From a bacterium (GTDB taxonomy: Bacteria > Omnitrophota > Gorgyraeia > Duberdicusellales > 4484-171), in contig JAJYOP010000018.1 of NCBI GenBank assembly GCA_021796115.1, forward strand, positions 1 through 38,394: 38,394 nt of DNA, written 5' to 3'. Below are positions 1-7,164 of this stretch, piece by piece; position 1 is the first letter of the stretch; each line of letters begins with the position of its first letter. The notes beneath the pieces are model-generated. The model was not told the DNA's origin, searched no databases, and saw nothing but the letters and a program-made list of their open reading frames with translations. The position numbers were made by a program, and so were the translations under genes.

Positions 1-84
1 TAACCTCAAAGATAAAAAACCGGCAATCTAAACGAAAATAACAAAATAAACTAAAATTTCTTTGCGGGCATTATCTTATTAGTA

Positions 85-113
85 TTGTATATTCGCCGAA
101 AGTATTCTATAAT
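85..113 (+). promoter_or_regulatory. sigma70-type promoter of first minor-pilin triad
   Basis: A -35 box TTGTAT (85-90) and a perfect -10 box TATAAT (108-113) are separated by 17 nt. Transcription would start near 120, leaving a leader of about 55 nt before the first pilin gene. The spacer segment CCGAAAGTATTC (96-107) recurs almost unchanged at the same place in the promoter of the second triad (2162-2190), which supports both calls. Confidence 0.7.
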
Positions 114-174
114 TTAAAAGGGGGGGTCTCTTTATTTTGCACCTAGCGGGTCTTGCGCCAAATCCACATTAAAA

Positions 175-597
175 ATGCGGCGGCCATCGGGTTTTGTTAA
201 AAAAGGCTTTACTCTGTCTGAAGCACTTTTAGCCATATGTCTTTTGGCTATTGTGTTTGCTGCTTCGGTAGCGAGTTTCATGAATTGTTTTATTTTAAAT
301 GAAGCAAACCGCAGCCTGGCTATTGCCACAACTCATGCAAATTATGCAATGGAGGAAATAAAGGATAAGGCTGCTACACCAGGCGGTTTCAGCGGCCTCG
401 TTAGCCTGATAAATAGTGGGAATTGGAATTGGAATAGTGCAACGATAAATAATAAAGGTTTGCTAGCTTTAAATCAGGAAACTATCAATACAAGTGTAAG
501 CGGGACAGATTTATTAGACATAACAGTATCTGTGGCCTGGATAGTTCATGGAAGAAATAGAACAATAAGTTTGGAAAGTTTAGTTGCCGAGCCATGA
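175..597 (+). CDS. type IV prepilin-like minor pilin (PilV/PilI-like), triad 1
   Basis: This 140-residue protein has a short basic leader followed by a prepilin-type cleavage site, KKG|FTLSEALLA, with Gly at residue 11, Phe at +1 and Glu at +5, then one hydrophobic helix to about residue 34. That is the class III signal recognised by the PilD-type peptidase. The rest is a small pseudopilin-like globular domain with no motif I can name. It is the first gene behind the promoter at 85-113 and overlaps the next gene by 4 nt (ATGA). No Shine-Dalgarno is obvious before ATG 175, but no earlier in-frame start exists after the stop at 115-117. It probably primes or decorates a type IV pilus. The PilV-like assignment rests on gene order, not on a diagnostic motif. 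Confidence 0.75.
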   Translation: MRRPSGFVKKGFTLSEALLAICLLAIVFAASVASFMNCFILNEANRSLAIATTHANYAMEEIKDKAATPGGFSGLVSLINSGNWNWNSATINNKGLLALNQETINTSVSGTDLLDITVSVAWIVHGRNRTISLESLVAEP

Positions 598-1070
598 AAG
601 CTTTTACTTTGGTTGAAGTTCTAGTTTGTTTAATAATATTTGGTATTATCGCCATAGCGGCTTCTTCTATTTTTACGCTCGTTGATAAATCCTGGAATTG
701 GGATATGGGTTTGTTAGACGTGCAACAGGAAGTTCGTTTGGTTATTGATGGCATGACCCGCGAGATAAGAGAAGGCACTAACCTAACCAATAACGGAACA
801 AGTATTACCTTTAATGTTCCTGATGGCACCAATCCCATTAGCTATTATTTAAGCGGCAACCAGCTTATACGCGAGAATCCAGCAGGCACCATCCGGCCGA
901 TATCGAACGACGTTAGCAATGTCTGTTTTTGCTGGAATGGCACCACTTCTAGTTGTGATACCGGAGCCAGCTGTACGAAAGTTTTTACTATTCGAGTAGC
1001 CGGAAGTAAAACTGTAAGGCAGAGAGTTTTACCATTTACTTTGATAGAAAAAGTGCGTTTAAGAAACTAA
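594..1070 (+). CDS. type IV prepilin-like minor pilin (PilW/GspJ-like), triad 1
   Basis: The 158-residue product starts with a very short leader and the site MKA|FTLVEVLV, with Ala rather than Gly at -1 and Glu at +5, followed by a hydrophobic helix to about residue 27. Two downstream stretches, an EVRLVIDGMTREIREG segment and a Cys-containing loop (about residues 105-125), resemble GspJ/PilW pseudopilins. It overlaps the upstream gene by 4 nt, so translation is probably coupled. With its neighbours it should form a minor-pilin complex at the pilus tip. PilW-like is inferred from position and size. Confidence 0.75.
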   Translation: MKAFTLVEVLVCLIIFGIIAIAASSIFTLVDKSWNWDMGLLDVQQEVRLVIDGMTREIREGTNLTNNGTSITFNVPDGTNPISYYLSGNQLIRENPAGTIRPISNDVSNVCFCWNGTTSSCDTGASCTKVFTIRVAGSKTVRQRVLPFTLIEKVRLRN

Positions 1071-1088
1071 TAGAAAAAGAGGTAATAG

Positions 1089-2105
1089 ATGAAAAAGAAA
1101 AGTTCTACACTAATTATTATTCTGATAATTACCGTAGTTATGGCGCTTATAGGCGAGGCCATAATTTCGCGTACCGTCTCTGAGAATATGGCTGCCCAGA
1201 AAAATTTCGAATCCAATCGGGCTTTCTGGTTAGCCGAAGCTGGGATACAGCAAGCATTGCAGGATTTAAGAGGTAATTATGCTTTAACCAGTATAGCTTA
1301 TACTAAACTGGGGCCAACCGGCAGTGAAATCGGCGGTTTTTCCGTCAGCGTTAGCGGAAGCGGCATGAACAGGACAGTGGTTGCAAGCGGCTGTGTTCCT
1401 GCAAGCTGCTCATGTAATCCTGCTAGTTGCCGCGTAATTCGTATAGTCGACGCAGTGATGAACCAATACGAAAGCATCCCCACCGGCTTTTATGATAATG
1501 CTATTTATTCCGCAGGAAATGTAACTATTGGAAGTAATTGCCCGGTAAACGGAAATGTTTTTTCCGGTGGCACCGTCAGCGGCACGGCCTCGGGAACGAT
1601 AACCCAAAATGACCCTACTTTGCATACCAATGGTTTACCAGCACTAAGTTTTGCCGAATTGCAGCAAATAAGTATAAACCAAGGCTGGTATAATCCTTAC
1701 ACGCACACAACAACTTTTCCGACAAGCAGTTTTTATTATTCGTCAGGCGTTCCTAACGTGGTGTTTGTCGATGGTGATTTTACTATTATCGGTGGCAAAG
1801 AAGTGGTTAGGGGTTTTGTTGTAGTCGGTGGCGATACTATCTACAATGCAGAAATCGGCGGTAACGCCAGCCTTGACGGCTGTCTTTACACGCGTGGTAA
1901 TATCTGGCTGCACGGCGGTGGCGGTCCTAATATACTTAACGTAAACGGAGGAATCTGGGCCGGCCAGACCGTGGTTATGGATGGCAACGAGCAGATTGAT
2001 TACAATAAAGAATACATGGATGCCATAAGAGATCACCTGCATCCTAATACCGATGTTCAAATTCTTACCTGGGAAGAACAGACGAAACCTTACACTATTC
2101 AATAA
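1089..2105 (+). CDS. PilX-like pilus assembly protein, triad 1
   Basis: This 338-residue protein begins with a basic N-terminus and one hydrophobic helix, then the segment SNRAFWLAEAGIQQALQDL (about residues 41-59), typical of the PilX N-terminal domain. A Cys-rich patch (GCVPASCSCNPASC, about residues 101-114) follows. The remainder is rich in Gly, Ser, Thr and Asn with short repeating turns, suggesting an extracellular beta-rich domain. It ends in LTWEEQ, echoed by LSWEED at the end of the paralogue at 3358-4689. An AGAGGT Shine-Dalgarno lies a few bases upstream of ATG 1089. It has no canonical prepilin cleavage site, as is usual for PilX N-domain proteins in such triads. It closes the first triad and is followed by a terminator. 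Confidence 0.75.
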   Translation: MKKKSSTLIIILIITVVMALIGEAIISRTVSENMAAQKNFESNRAFWLAEAGIQQALQDLRGNYALTSIAYTKLGPTGSEIGGFSVSVSGSGMNRTVVASGCVPASCSCNPASCRVIRIVDAVMNQYESIPTGFYDNAIYSAGNVTIGSNCPVNGNVFSGGTVSGTASGTITQNDPTLHTNGLPALSFAELQQISINQGWYNPYTHTTTFPTSSFYYSSGVPNVVFVDGDFTIIGGKEVVRGFVVVGGDTIYNAEIGGNASLDGCLYTRGNIWLHGGGGPNILNVNGGIWAGQTVVMDGNEQIDYNKEYMDAIRDHLHPNTDVQILTWEEQTKPYTIQ

Positions 2106-2137
2106 GTTTATTTAATCTATTATTGCGAATATTTTAG

Positions 2138-2170
2138 GGAATGGCTATAACCATTCCTCCCTTGTTTTTT
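2138..2170 (+). terminator. rho-independent terminator after triad 1
   Basis: GGAATGG (2138-2144) pairs perfectly with CCATTCC (2151-2157) across a 6-nt loop, followed by a T-rich run to 2170. It sits 33 nt after the stop of the PilX-like gene. Its T-tract overlaps the -35 box of the next promoter. Confidence 0.75.
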
Positions 2171-2190
2171 GTCCGAAAATATTCTACAAT
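2162..2190 (+). promoter_or_regulatory. sigma70-type promoter of second minor-pilin triad
   Basis: TTGTTT (2162-2167) and TACAAT (2185-2190) are 17 nt apart. The spacer contains CCGAAAATATTC (2173-2184), 11 of 12 identical to the spacer in the promoter at 85-113 and at the same distance from the -10 box. A GGGGG run (2199-2203) follows in the leader, as GGGGGG does at 121-126 in the first copy. Confidence 0.65.
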
Positions 2191-2219
2191 TAATATTAGG
2201 GGGATGCGTAAAACATTAG

Positions 2220-2747
2220 ATGAACAATCATTGGCGTAAAACCAAAGGTTTAACCATTTCCGAGATAATGTTAGCGGTATGCCTGTTAATAGTGGTAATA
2301 AGCGCTATTTTATTGGCATATACCAATTGTTTTGTTTTAATCGACAGCATTAAGAATACGAACATTGCCACGAATGCGGCACAAAGTTTAATCGAAAAAA
2401 TACGCTGCTCGCCTTATAGCTTGCTTACGAATTATCAAGTTCAAATCGATGACACTATTTACGATCTAAATCTTGTAAGCGGCAATCTCTACTCGTTAAA
2501 CTTCACTGTAAGCAATCTGCCTTCGAACCAGGGCGTAATATATGTAGATTACGATTATGATCACGATGGCACGGAGAATCCGGAATTTCTGGAAGTTACT
2601 GTCAGTATCTGCTGGCGCCAGGGATCCAGAGTTATAGGAGAAGATAGCAACTTAAACGGTGTTTTAGATGCGGGAGAAGATAAAAACGGCAACAATAAAA
2701 TAGATTCACCAGTCGAATTTACAACCAGAATAGTAAACAGGTCTTGA
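2220..2747 (+). CDS. type IV prepilin-like minor pilin (PilV-like) with calcium-loop-like region, triad 2
   Basis: The 175-residue product has the site KTKG|LTISEIMLAV: Gly at residue 10, Leu instead of Phe at +1, Glu at +5, then a hydrophobic helix to about residue 36. It resembles the first triad's opening gene in architecture. It differs by an acidic C-terminal region with DYDYDHDGTENPE (about residues 109-121) and DSNLNGVLDAGED (about 144-156) followed by KNGNNKID. These spacings of Asp, Asn and Gly resemble EF-hand or dockerin-type calcium loops. It is first behind the promoter at 2162-2190. The minor-pilin role is well supported; calcium binding is inference. Confidence 0.75.
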   Translation: MNNHWRKTKGLTISEIMLAVCLLIVVISAILLAYTNCFVLIDSIKNTNIATNAAQSLIEKIRCSPYSLLTNYQVQIDDTIYDLNLVSGNLYSLNFTVSNLPSNQGVIYVDYDYDHDGTENPEFLEVTVSICWRQGSRVIGEDSNLNGVLDAGEDKNGNNKIDSPVEFTTRIVNRS

Positions 2748-2762
2748 GGAAATGTTAAAAAG

Positions 2763-3356
2763 ATGAGTAGAAAATTTTCCCCAAAATACGCCGCTAAGCC
2801 GCCTAGAGCTTACGGGTTTACCCTGATAGAAATTATGGTCGCGGCATGCATTTTTCTGGTATTAATCAGTATGGCGTTCCTTACGCTAAATACCGGCATG
2901 AATGCCTGGTTTGGCGGCAGCGCTTCCGTCGAGGTGCGTAATGAAATTGTAAAGGCGCTGAATACTATGGGCAATGAGTTAAAAGCAACGGCTCCTGCCC
3001 AGACTAATTTACCAAGTGGCGGCTCGGCCACATCAATCACCTTTCATCTGCCGCAAGACATTGATGGCGACGGAACAATTATAAATTGGAATGGAGTTGC
3101 GCCATTATATGAGCCGACCATAGAGTGGTCCCCAACAACCGTTACCTATGAATTAAACGCCTCCCAGCAAGTGATAAGAAGAACGAGCCAGGGAGAATCG
3201 CGTATCCTTGCCAACAATATCGTTGGTTTACAATTCTCAAGTCCGACAACACAGTCTCATATTATCCAGATAAATATCAGCGCGCAGAAAAGAGACAGAA
3301 AAGGAAGATTGGTTAATGATGCAGCAACCCTGATGATAAAAATGAGGAATAGTTAA
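2763..3356 (+). CDS. type IV prepilin-like minor pilin (PilW/GspJ-like), triad 2
   Basis: This 197-residue protein has a longer basic leader (17 residues before the Gly) and the canonical site AYG|FTLIEIMVAA, followed by a hydrophobic helix. The segment VEVRNEIVKALNTMGNELK matches the region after the helix in GspJ/PilW pseudopilins. A DIDGDGT stretch (about residues 99-105) looks like a calcium-binding loop. It lies 15 nt after the preceding gene and 1 nt before the next, so the triad is one operon. It parallels the gene at 594-1070. Confidence 0.75.
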   Translation: MSRKFSPKYAAKPPRAYGFTLIEIMVAACIFLVLISMAFLTLNTGMNAWFGGSASVEVRNEIVKALNTMGNELKATAPAQTNLPSGGSATSITFHLPQDIDGDGTIINWNGVAPLYEPTIEWSPTTVTYELNASQQVIRRTSQGESRILANNIVGLQFSSPTTQSHIIQINISAQKRDRKGRLVNDAATLMIKMRNS

Positions 3357-3357
3357 T

Positions 3358-4689
3358 ATGAAATACCTTTCCGGAAAATCAAAAAACAAAAAGGCATCAG
3401 CGCTTATACTTGCTTTAATGGTGATAGCCGCCCTGCTTATTTATGTTGGAGCGTTCATTACCATAAGCATCAATCAAAGCCTAAGCACGGATATTTTTAA
3501 AAGAAGGCAAAAAGCGTTCAATCTTGCGGAGGCAGGATTAGACCATGCGCTCTATTGGTTGCGCGCACAGCCTTCGCCGCCTACCTATGATGCCACTGAC
3601 CCCTGGGGCGGAGTTCAGAGTTTGGACGGAGGAACCTATAGTGTTTTTATTAACGACCAGGGCCCGATAGCCACAAATCCTCTGGTGCGAAAGTACAAGG
3701 TAACTTCCACAGGGACCTACGGCAATTTCCACAGAGTTATGTCAAATTATATTAAAGTAAATAATTTTGCCGCCTATCTTTGGTGGACTAACTCCGAGAC
3801 CTTCGACGGCACAAACGTCTGGTTCTGGACCCAGGACCATTTAAACGGAGTAACCCACACCAATACCCATTTTAATATTTATGGCTACCCGGTATTTGAA
3901 GAGCAGGCTCGTTCCGTAGATCCATACCTATATTTTTATAATGGCGATCCCAACCATCATATTACCTCTTACGATGTGCCGCAGCATCCTTTATATACTG
4001 ATTACGATGTCCCTGTTTTTAACGGAGGAATCAATCTTGGTGCGCAGTATATTCCTATACCGGGAACAGCATTGAGCCTGCGTTCCGCTGCTTCAAGCGG
4101 AGGGCTGTATTTATCGGGAAATAGCACAGTGGTGTTTAATTCCAACGGAACTATCAGGGTAACCAACGGGAATAAATCAGGCTGCAGGAACGGATGCACA
4201 TTAAGCGTTCCGGCAAACGGGGCATTATTTGTGAATAACGGAACCCTGACAATATCAGGCACAGTAAATGCCAGGATGACGGTTGGAGCCCAGTACGACG
4301 TTATAATTAACAATAATGTCGTTTATGCGGATGATCCGCGGGTTAATCCAGCTTCAAACGATGCGCTTGGTATTATTTCAGAAAGCGATGTGGTAATAAA
4401 CGATAATATTAGCGGGCCCGATTTAGAGATTGACGCCGCTATTATGGCCCTGAATAAATCTTTTATGCTGAATAATTGGAGTACCACTTCACCAAAGGGT
4501 ACCTTAACTGTTTATGGGGGCATTATTCAAAAAGAAAGAGGTCCGGTCGGGACGTTTAATGGTTATACCGGCCAAAAGTTAAGCGGATACTCCAAAAATT
4601 ACACGCACGACCCCAGGTTTAGCGCCAATCCCCCGCCGTTTATGCCGAACACAGGAGATTACGATACTTTGTCGTGGGAGGAGGATTAA
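3358..4689 (+). CDS. PilX-like pilus assembly protein, triad 2
   Basis: The 443-residue product has a basic N-terminus, a hydrophobic segment (KASALILALMVIAALLIY, about residues 12-29) and the PilX-type segment QKAFNLAEAGLDHALYWLR (about residues 49-67). The large remainder is Asn/Gly/Thr-rich and probably extracellular, with several VNNGTLTISG-like turns that suggest a beta-solenoid. It is about 100 residues longer than the triad-1 paralogue and shares its C-terminal LSWEED-type ending. It overlaps the upstream pilin's transcription unit with only 1 nt between coding regions. PilX N-domain identity is fairly sure; the role of the C-terminal domain is unknown. Confidence 0.75.
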   Translation: MKYLSGKSKNKKASALILALMVIAALLIYVGAFITISINQSLSTDIFKRRQKAFNLAEAGLDHALYWLRAQPSPPTYDATDPWGGVQSLDGGTYSVFINDQGPIATNPLVRKYKVTSTGTYGNFHRVMSNYIKVNNFAAYLWWTNSETFDGTNVWFWTQDHLNGVTHTNTHFNIYGYPVFEEQARSVDPYLYFYNGDPNHHITSYDVPQHPLYTDYDVPVFNGGINLGAQYIPIPGTALSLRSAASSGGLYLSGNSTVVFNSNGTIRVTNGNKSGCRNGCTLSVPANGALFVNNGTLTISGTVNARMTVGAQYDVIINNNVVYADDPRVNPASNDALGIISESDVVINDNISGPDLEIDAAIMALNKSFMLNNWSTTSPKGTLTVYGGIIQKERGPVGTFNGYTGQKLSGYSKNYTHDPRFSANPPPFMPNTGDYDTLSWEED

Positions 4690-4691
4690 CC

Positions 4692-5111
4692 ATGCGCCAA
4701 AAAGTCTTATATTTATCTTTTTTGCTGGTAATGATTATTCTTTTGATTCTTCTCAACAGAAAAGCTCAAGTTATTCAGACGGTATTAGAGGAAAGAAATC
4801 AGCAACAGGCACAAAATAATGAGAATGATTCATTTCTCGGAAAAAATAATTCATCCCCCTTACTCCCGAATAAACCAGAAATAAATTTTATTAAAAAAAA
4901 TAAAATTTCTGCCGATAAAACGCTTCTGCCCCCCGAAGAAAAGAAAAAAGAGGCTTCAGTTTCTTACGAAAATACCTCCTCATCCGCTGCCAGTACCTCC
5001 GGCACGGCTAGTAGCGCAACTGACGATTCTATTAAGATAACGCCAACAAGCAAACGCCCTCCTCCCGACGCGAGGCAAAAAATGGCAGATAACGGCATCC
5101 TTATATTATAA
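4692..5111 (+). CDS. small membrane-anchored protein of unknown function
   Basis: From ATG 4692 this encodes 139 residues. An in-frame ATG at 4674 gives a longer form, but GGGAGGAGG (4676-4684) sits 7 nt before 4692, which settles the start. Residues 5-22 form one membrane helix, followed by a Gln/Glu-rich stretch, a Ser/Ala/Thr-rich low-complexity linker (about residues 92-112) and a proline-rich tail, KRPPPDARQKMADNGILIL. I do not recognise the family. The gene directly follows the second triad and shares its strand, so a pilus-assembly role is plausible but unproven. The linker looks like a periplasmic tether. Confidence 0.6.
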   Translation: MRQKVLYLSFLLVMIILLILLNRKAQVIQTVLEERNQQQAQNNENDSFLGKNNSSPLLPNKPEINFIKKNKISADKTLLPPEEKKKEASVSYENTSSSAASTSGTASSATDDSIKITPTSKRPPPDARQKMADNGILIL

Positions 5112-5234
5112 TAACCAAACTCTTGAATTACGGCTTTCTATCGCAAATAATCCGGACATTCCCCAAAATTTAAGGCTATTTTGGCATAACTCTATATAAA
5201 CCAATTATTAATACAAATAAAAATCTGTAAACAT

Positions 5235-5298
5235 TTCAGGTACGGATTTAAACAGATGGTTACGGCTGCAAACGGATAAAACCTTATAATTATCCGTA
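5235..5298. repeat. intergenic dyad element, copy 1 (TTCAGGTACGGAT type)
   Basis: TTCAGGTACGGAT (5235-5247) is followed by an inverted partner ATCCGTA (5292-5298). A second internal dyad, ACGGATAA (5272-5279) with TTATCCGT (5290-5297), is perfect over 8 bp. The same 13-mer recurs at 18068-18080 with its own inverted partner. Both copies lie after a pilin block and before a gene with a promoter very close to its start. Confidence 0.45.
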
Positions 5299-5369
5299 TG
5301 AATCCGCAACAATCCGTGACATTCGTCCCTTAAAAATAAAAAAATGGGGAAATTTCAGCAAATAATTAG

Positions 5370-5398
5370 TTGCCCAAAGACCCTTTTATCTTTATAAT
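5370..5398 (+). promoter_or_regulatory. promoter giving a near-leaderless transcript of the DUF212 gene
   Basis: TTGCCC (5370-5375) and a perfect TATAAT (5393-5398) are 17 nt apart. The expected start of transcription, about 7 nt after the -10 box, is only 1-3 nt before ATG 5407, and no Shine-Dalgarno is present. Confidence 0.6.
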
Positions 5399-5406
5399 AT
5401 TAGACC

Positions 5407-5856
5407 ATGGAAGGCTTTTGGGCAGGGCTATTAAAAAATAAGGTTTTTTGGGTCACTAATTTAAGCTGGATAATCGCGCAGGGCCTTAAAATCATTATCG
5501 GGTTATTCAGGGAGAAAAAATTCAATTTTAATTGGCTTTTAAGGACCGGAGGCCTGCCTTCAGCCCATAGTGCCGCAGTAGTAGCATTAGCTTTTTCTCT
5601 GGGTAAGGAACTTGGTTTTTCCTCGCCTTTCTTCGCCCTTGCCTGCTTTTTCGCCCTGATTACGATGTTTGATGCGCAAACTTGGAGGCGTTCCATAGGC
5701 GTACAAGCGCATATCCTTAACCGGATAATGGATGATTTGCATAGCAAGAGAAAAATAAGAGAAGACAGGCTTAAGGAACTTGCCGGCCACACCCCGACGG
5801 AAGTTTTTGCCGGCGCCCTGGTAGGTATTTTGGTCGTTTTAATATTTTATAGATAG
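5407..5856 (+). CDS. DUF212/YuiD-family membrane protein (divergent PAP2-like phosphatase)
   Basis: The 149-residue product matches the DUF212 (YuiD) family in full length. It has GGLPSAHS at residues 48-55, FDAQTWRRSIGVQA at 88-101 and ELAGHTPTEV at 124-133, the three conserved blocks. These resemble the KX6RP/PSGH/SRX5HX3D phosphatase signature in altered form, so the family is often described as acid phosphatase/vanadium haloperoxidase-related. About three to four membrane helices are expected. The substrate is unknown; a lipid or polyprenyl phosphate is reasonable. It appears to be a single-gene unit with its own promoter. Confidence 0.85.
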   Translation: MEGFWAGLLKNKVFWVTNLSWIIAQGLKIIIGLFREKKFNFNWLLRTGGLPSAHSAAVVALAFSLGKELGFSSPFFALACFFALITMFDAQTWRRSIGVQAHILNRIMDDLHSKRKIREDRLKELAGHTPTEVFAGALVGILVVLIFYR

Positions 5857-5895
5857 CTTTCCCGCATCTAGAATTATAGATTATCAAAAATAAGG

Positions 5896-6030
5896 TTACG
5901 TTGCTCGGTTGCACTTAGCGCAGCTAGTTTCGTCTATCGTTATCCGGTTGCGTCTTAAATAACGATTTACGTCTAACGCAACCGATACAAGCCACGTAAC
6001 CGTAACCGTAACACGATTTACGCAAGGAGG
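5896..6030. repeat. inverted-repeat element with CGCAACCG/CGGTTGCG words, copy 1
   Basis: The spacer contains GGTTACG/CGTAACC and CGGTTGC/GCAACCG words in mirrored order, so it can fold on itself. The stretch at 5966-5990 (starts TTTACGTCTAACGCAACCGA) is nearly identical to 36151-36175 upstream of the first GalT-like gene. Nothing coding is visible in it. Confidence 0.5.
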
Positions 6031-6037
6031 TATTACA

Positions 6038-6838
6038 ATGAAACGGCTCTTTCCGATAATTCTTGCCAGCATTGGCATCATTTGTATCGCTATAGTTTTG
6101 GTTGTTTTAGTCAATAAATCGAAGAACGCAAATCAGGATTTGCAGAATCCTTATACAAAAGAAGCGGACACGGCGTTTTTGAATGGCGATTACCTGGAGG
6201 CGCAAAAATTGTATAAACAAGCGCAGGGAAAAACAGAGGATGTTGCCAAATTAAAAGATATCCAGAAAAAACTGGAAGATTTAAATATCAAAATAATCTT
6301 CTCAAAAATAATGGACAAATGCAGCGTAAAATATACGGTAAAACCTAACGACAGCCTTGCAAAGATAGCTAAAAATTATAACACGACCATAGAGCTGATA
6401 AAAAAAGCAAATAACTTATCCCAGGATATAATCCGGCCGGGAGAGGAGCTCAAAGTTAATAATTGTAAATTTGCAATCGTTGTTGATAAATCTCAAAATT
6501 TACTTTTTTTAAAAAGTGGCGATGAAATAATAAAAACGTATGTAGTTTCAACCGGAAAAAATAACTCAACCCCCGTAGGCACATTTAAAATAGTTAATAA
6601 AGAAGTAAATCCAACTTGGTTTAAGACTGGCGCGGTAGTTCCTCCAGGCAGCCCGGAAAATATTCTGGGAACACGCTGGATGGGTCTTGATTTAAAAAGT
6701 TATGGCATCCACGGAACAACCTTGCCGGAAGATTTAGGAAAACAAGTTACCGCCGGTTGCGTCCGTATGCGCAATAGCGATGTCGAAGAGCTTTACGACA
6801 TTGTTCCAATGGGAACAGAGGTAACGATTGTAGATTAA
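6038..6838 (+). CDS. LysM-domain L,D-transpeptidase (YkuD family)
   Basis: This 266-residue protein has an N-terminal membrane anchor (residues 3-26), a TPR-like helical pair (about 39-85), a LysM domain (about 98-142, starting KYTVKPNDSLAKIAKNY) and a YkuD catalytic domain (about 145-265). The catalytic signature is present: H225-G226 and a G240-C241-V-R243 block, with Cys241 the expected nucleophile. The family makes 3-3 cross-links in peptidoglycan or attaches proteins to it. LysM would hold the enzyme on the wall, on the periplasmic side of the inner membrane. AAGGAGG (6025-6031) gives a strong ribosome binding site. No functional partner is seen beside it; it is flanked by repeat elements. 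Confidence 0.9.
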   Translation: MKRLFPIILASIGIICIAIVLVVLVNKSKNANQDLQNPYTKEADTAFLNGDYLEAQKLYKQAQGKTEDVAKLKDIQKKLEDLNIKIIFSKIMDKCSVKYTVKPNDSLAKIAKNYNTTIELIKKANNLSQDIIRPGEELKVNNCKFAIVVDKSQNLLFLKSGDEIIKTYVVSTGKNNSTPVGTFKIVNKEVNPTWFKTGAVVPPGSPENILGTRWMGLDLKSYGIHGTTLPEDLGKQVTAGCVRMRNSDVEELYDIVPMGTEVTIVD

Positions 6839-6841
6839 GTT

Positions 6842-7153
6842 GATCACAGATGCTCACAGATAAAAATCGCAGATTATCACAGATAGTAATGAAATATAGT
6901 TAAAGAAATAACCAAGTTCCAAGATACAATGACCAAACAATGACCAATAACCAATCCTTCGACTACGCTCAGGATTGTCCTGAGCGAGTGAAACGAGTCG
7001 AAGGGCAAATTCCAATAACCAAACAAAAACCAACATCTTTGCTTGGTTATTGTTTATTGGATATTATAATTTGTTTGTACCTTGTCTCTTGGTTATTGGT
7101 TGTTTCTTAACTATCTGTACCCATCTGTGATTTCTATCTGTGATTATCTGTGC
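6842..7153. repeat. nested palindromic repeat cluster, copy 1
   Basis: This fills the 326-nt gap between the transpeptidase gene and accA. The outer arms (6844-6886 and 7111-7153) are built of CACAGAT/ATCTGTG words and match as inverted repeats at 34 of 43 positions. Inside lie arms made of CCAATAACCAAG/CTTGGTTATTGG words. In the centre is a palindrome beginning CCTTCGACTACGCTCAGGAT and ending CGAGTCGAAGG (6956-7003). A second copy of the middle and inner parts is at 37277-37469; the core 6952-7017 matches 37321-37386 at 65 of 66 positions. No protein-coding signal is seen. Confidence 0.8.
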
Positions 7154-7164
7154 AATAAAAAACT

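Noticed and set aside
1-84. Possible gene end or start at the left edge
   Set aside because: No open frame with protein-like sequence reaches the edge; the segment is AT-rich and shows only the upstream flank of the promoter.
1540-2100. Bactofilin-like domain in the C-terminus of the PilX-like protein
   Set aside because: The Gly/Val-rich turns are suggestive, but no bactofilin signature is visible and the protein is membrane-anchored on the outside.
6842-7153. CACAGAT and CCAAT words considered as a CRISPR array
   Set aside because: The units are mirrored, irregularly spaced and of varying length, with no constant-length spacers; no cas gene is present.
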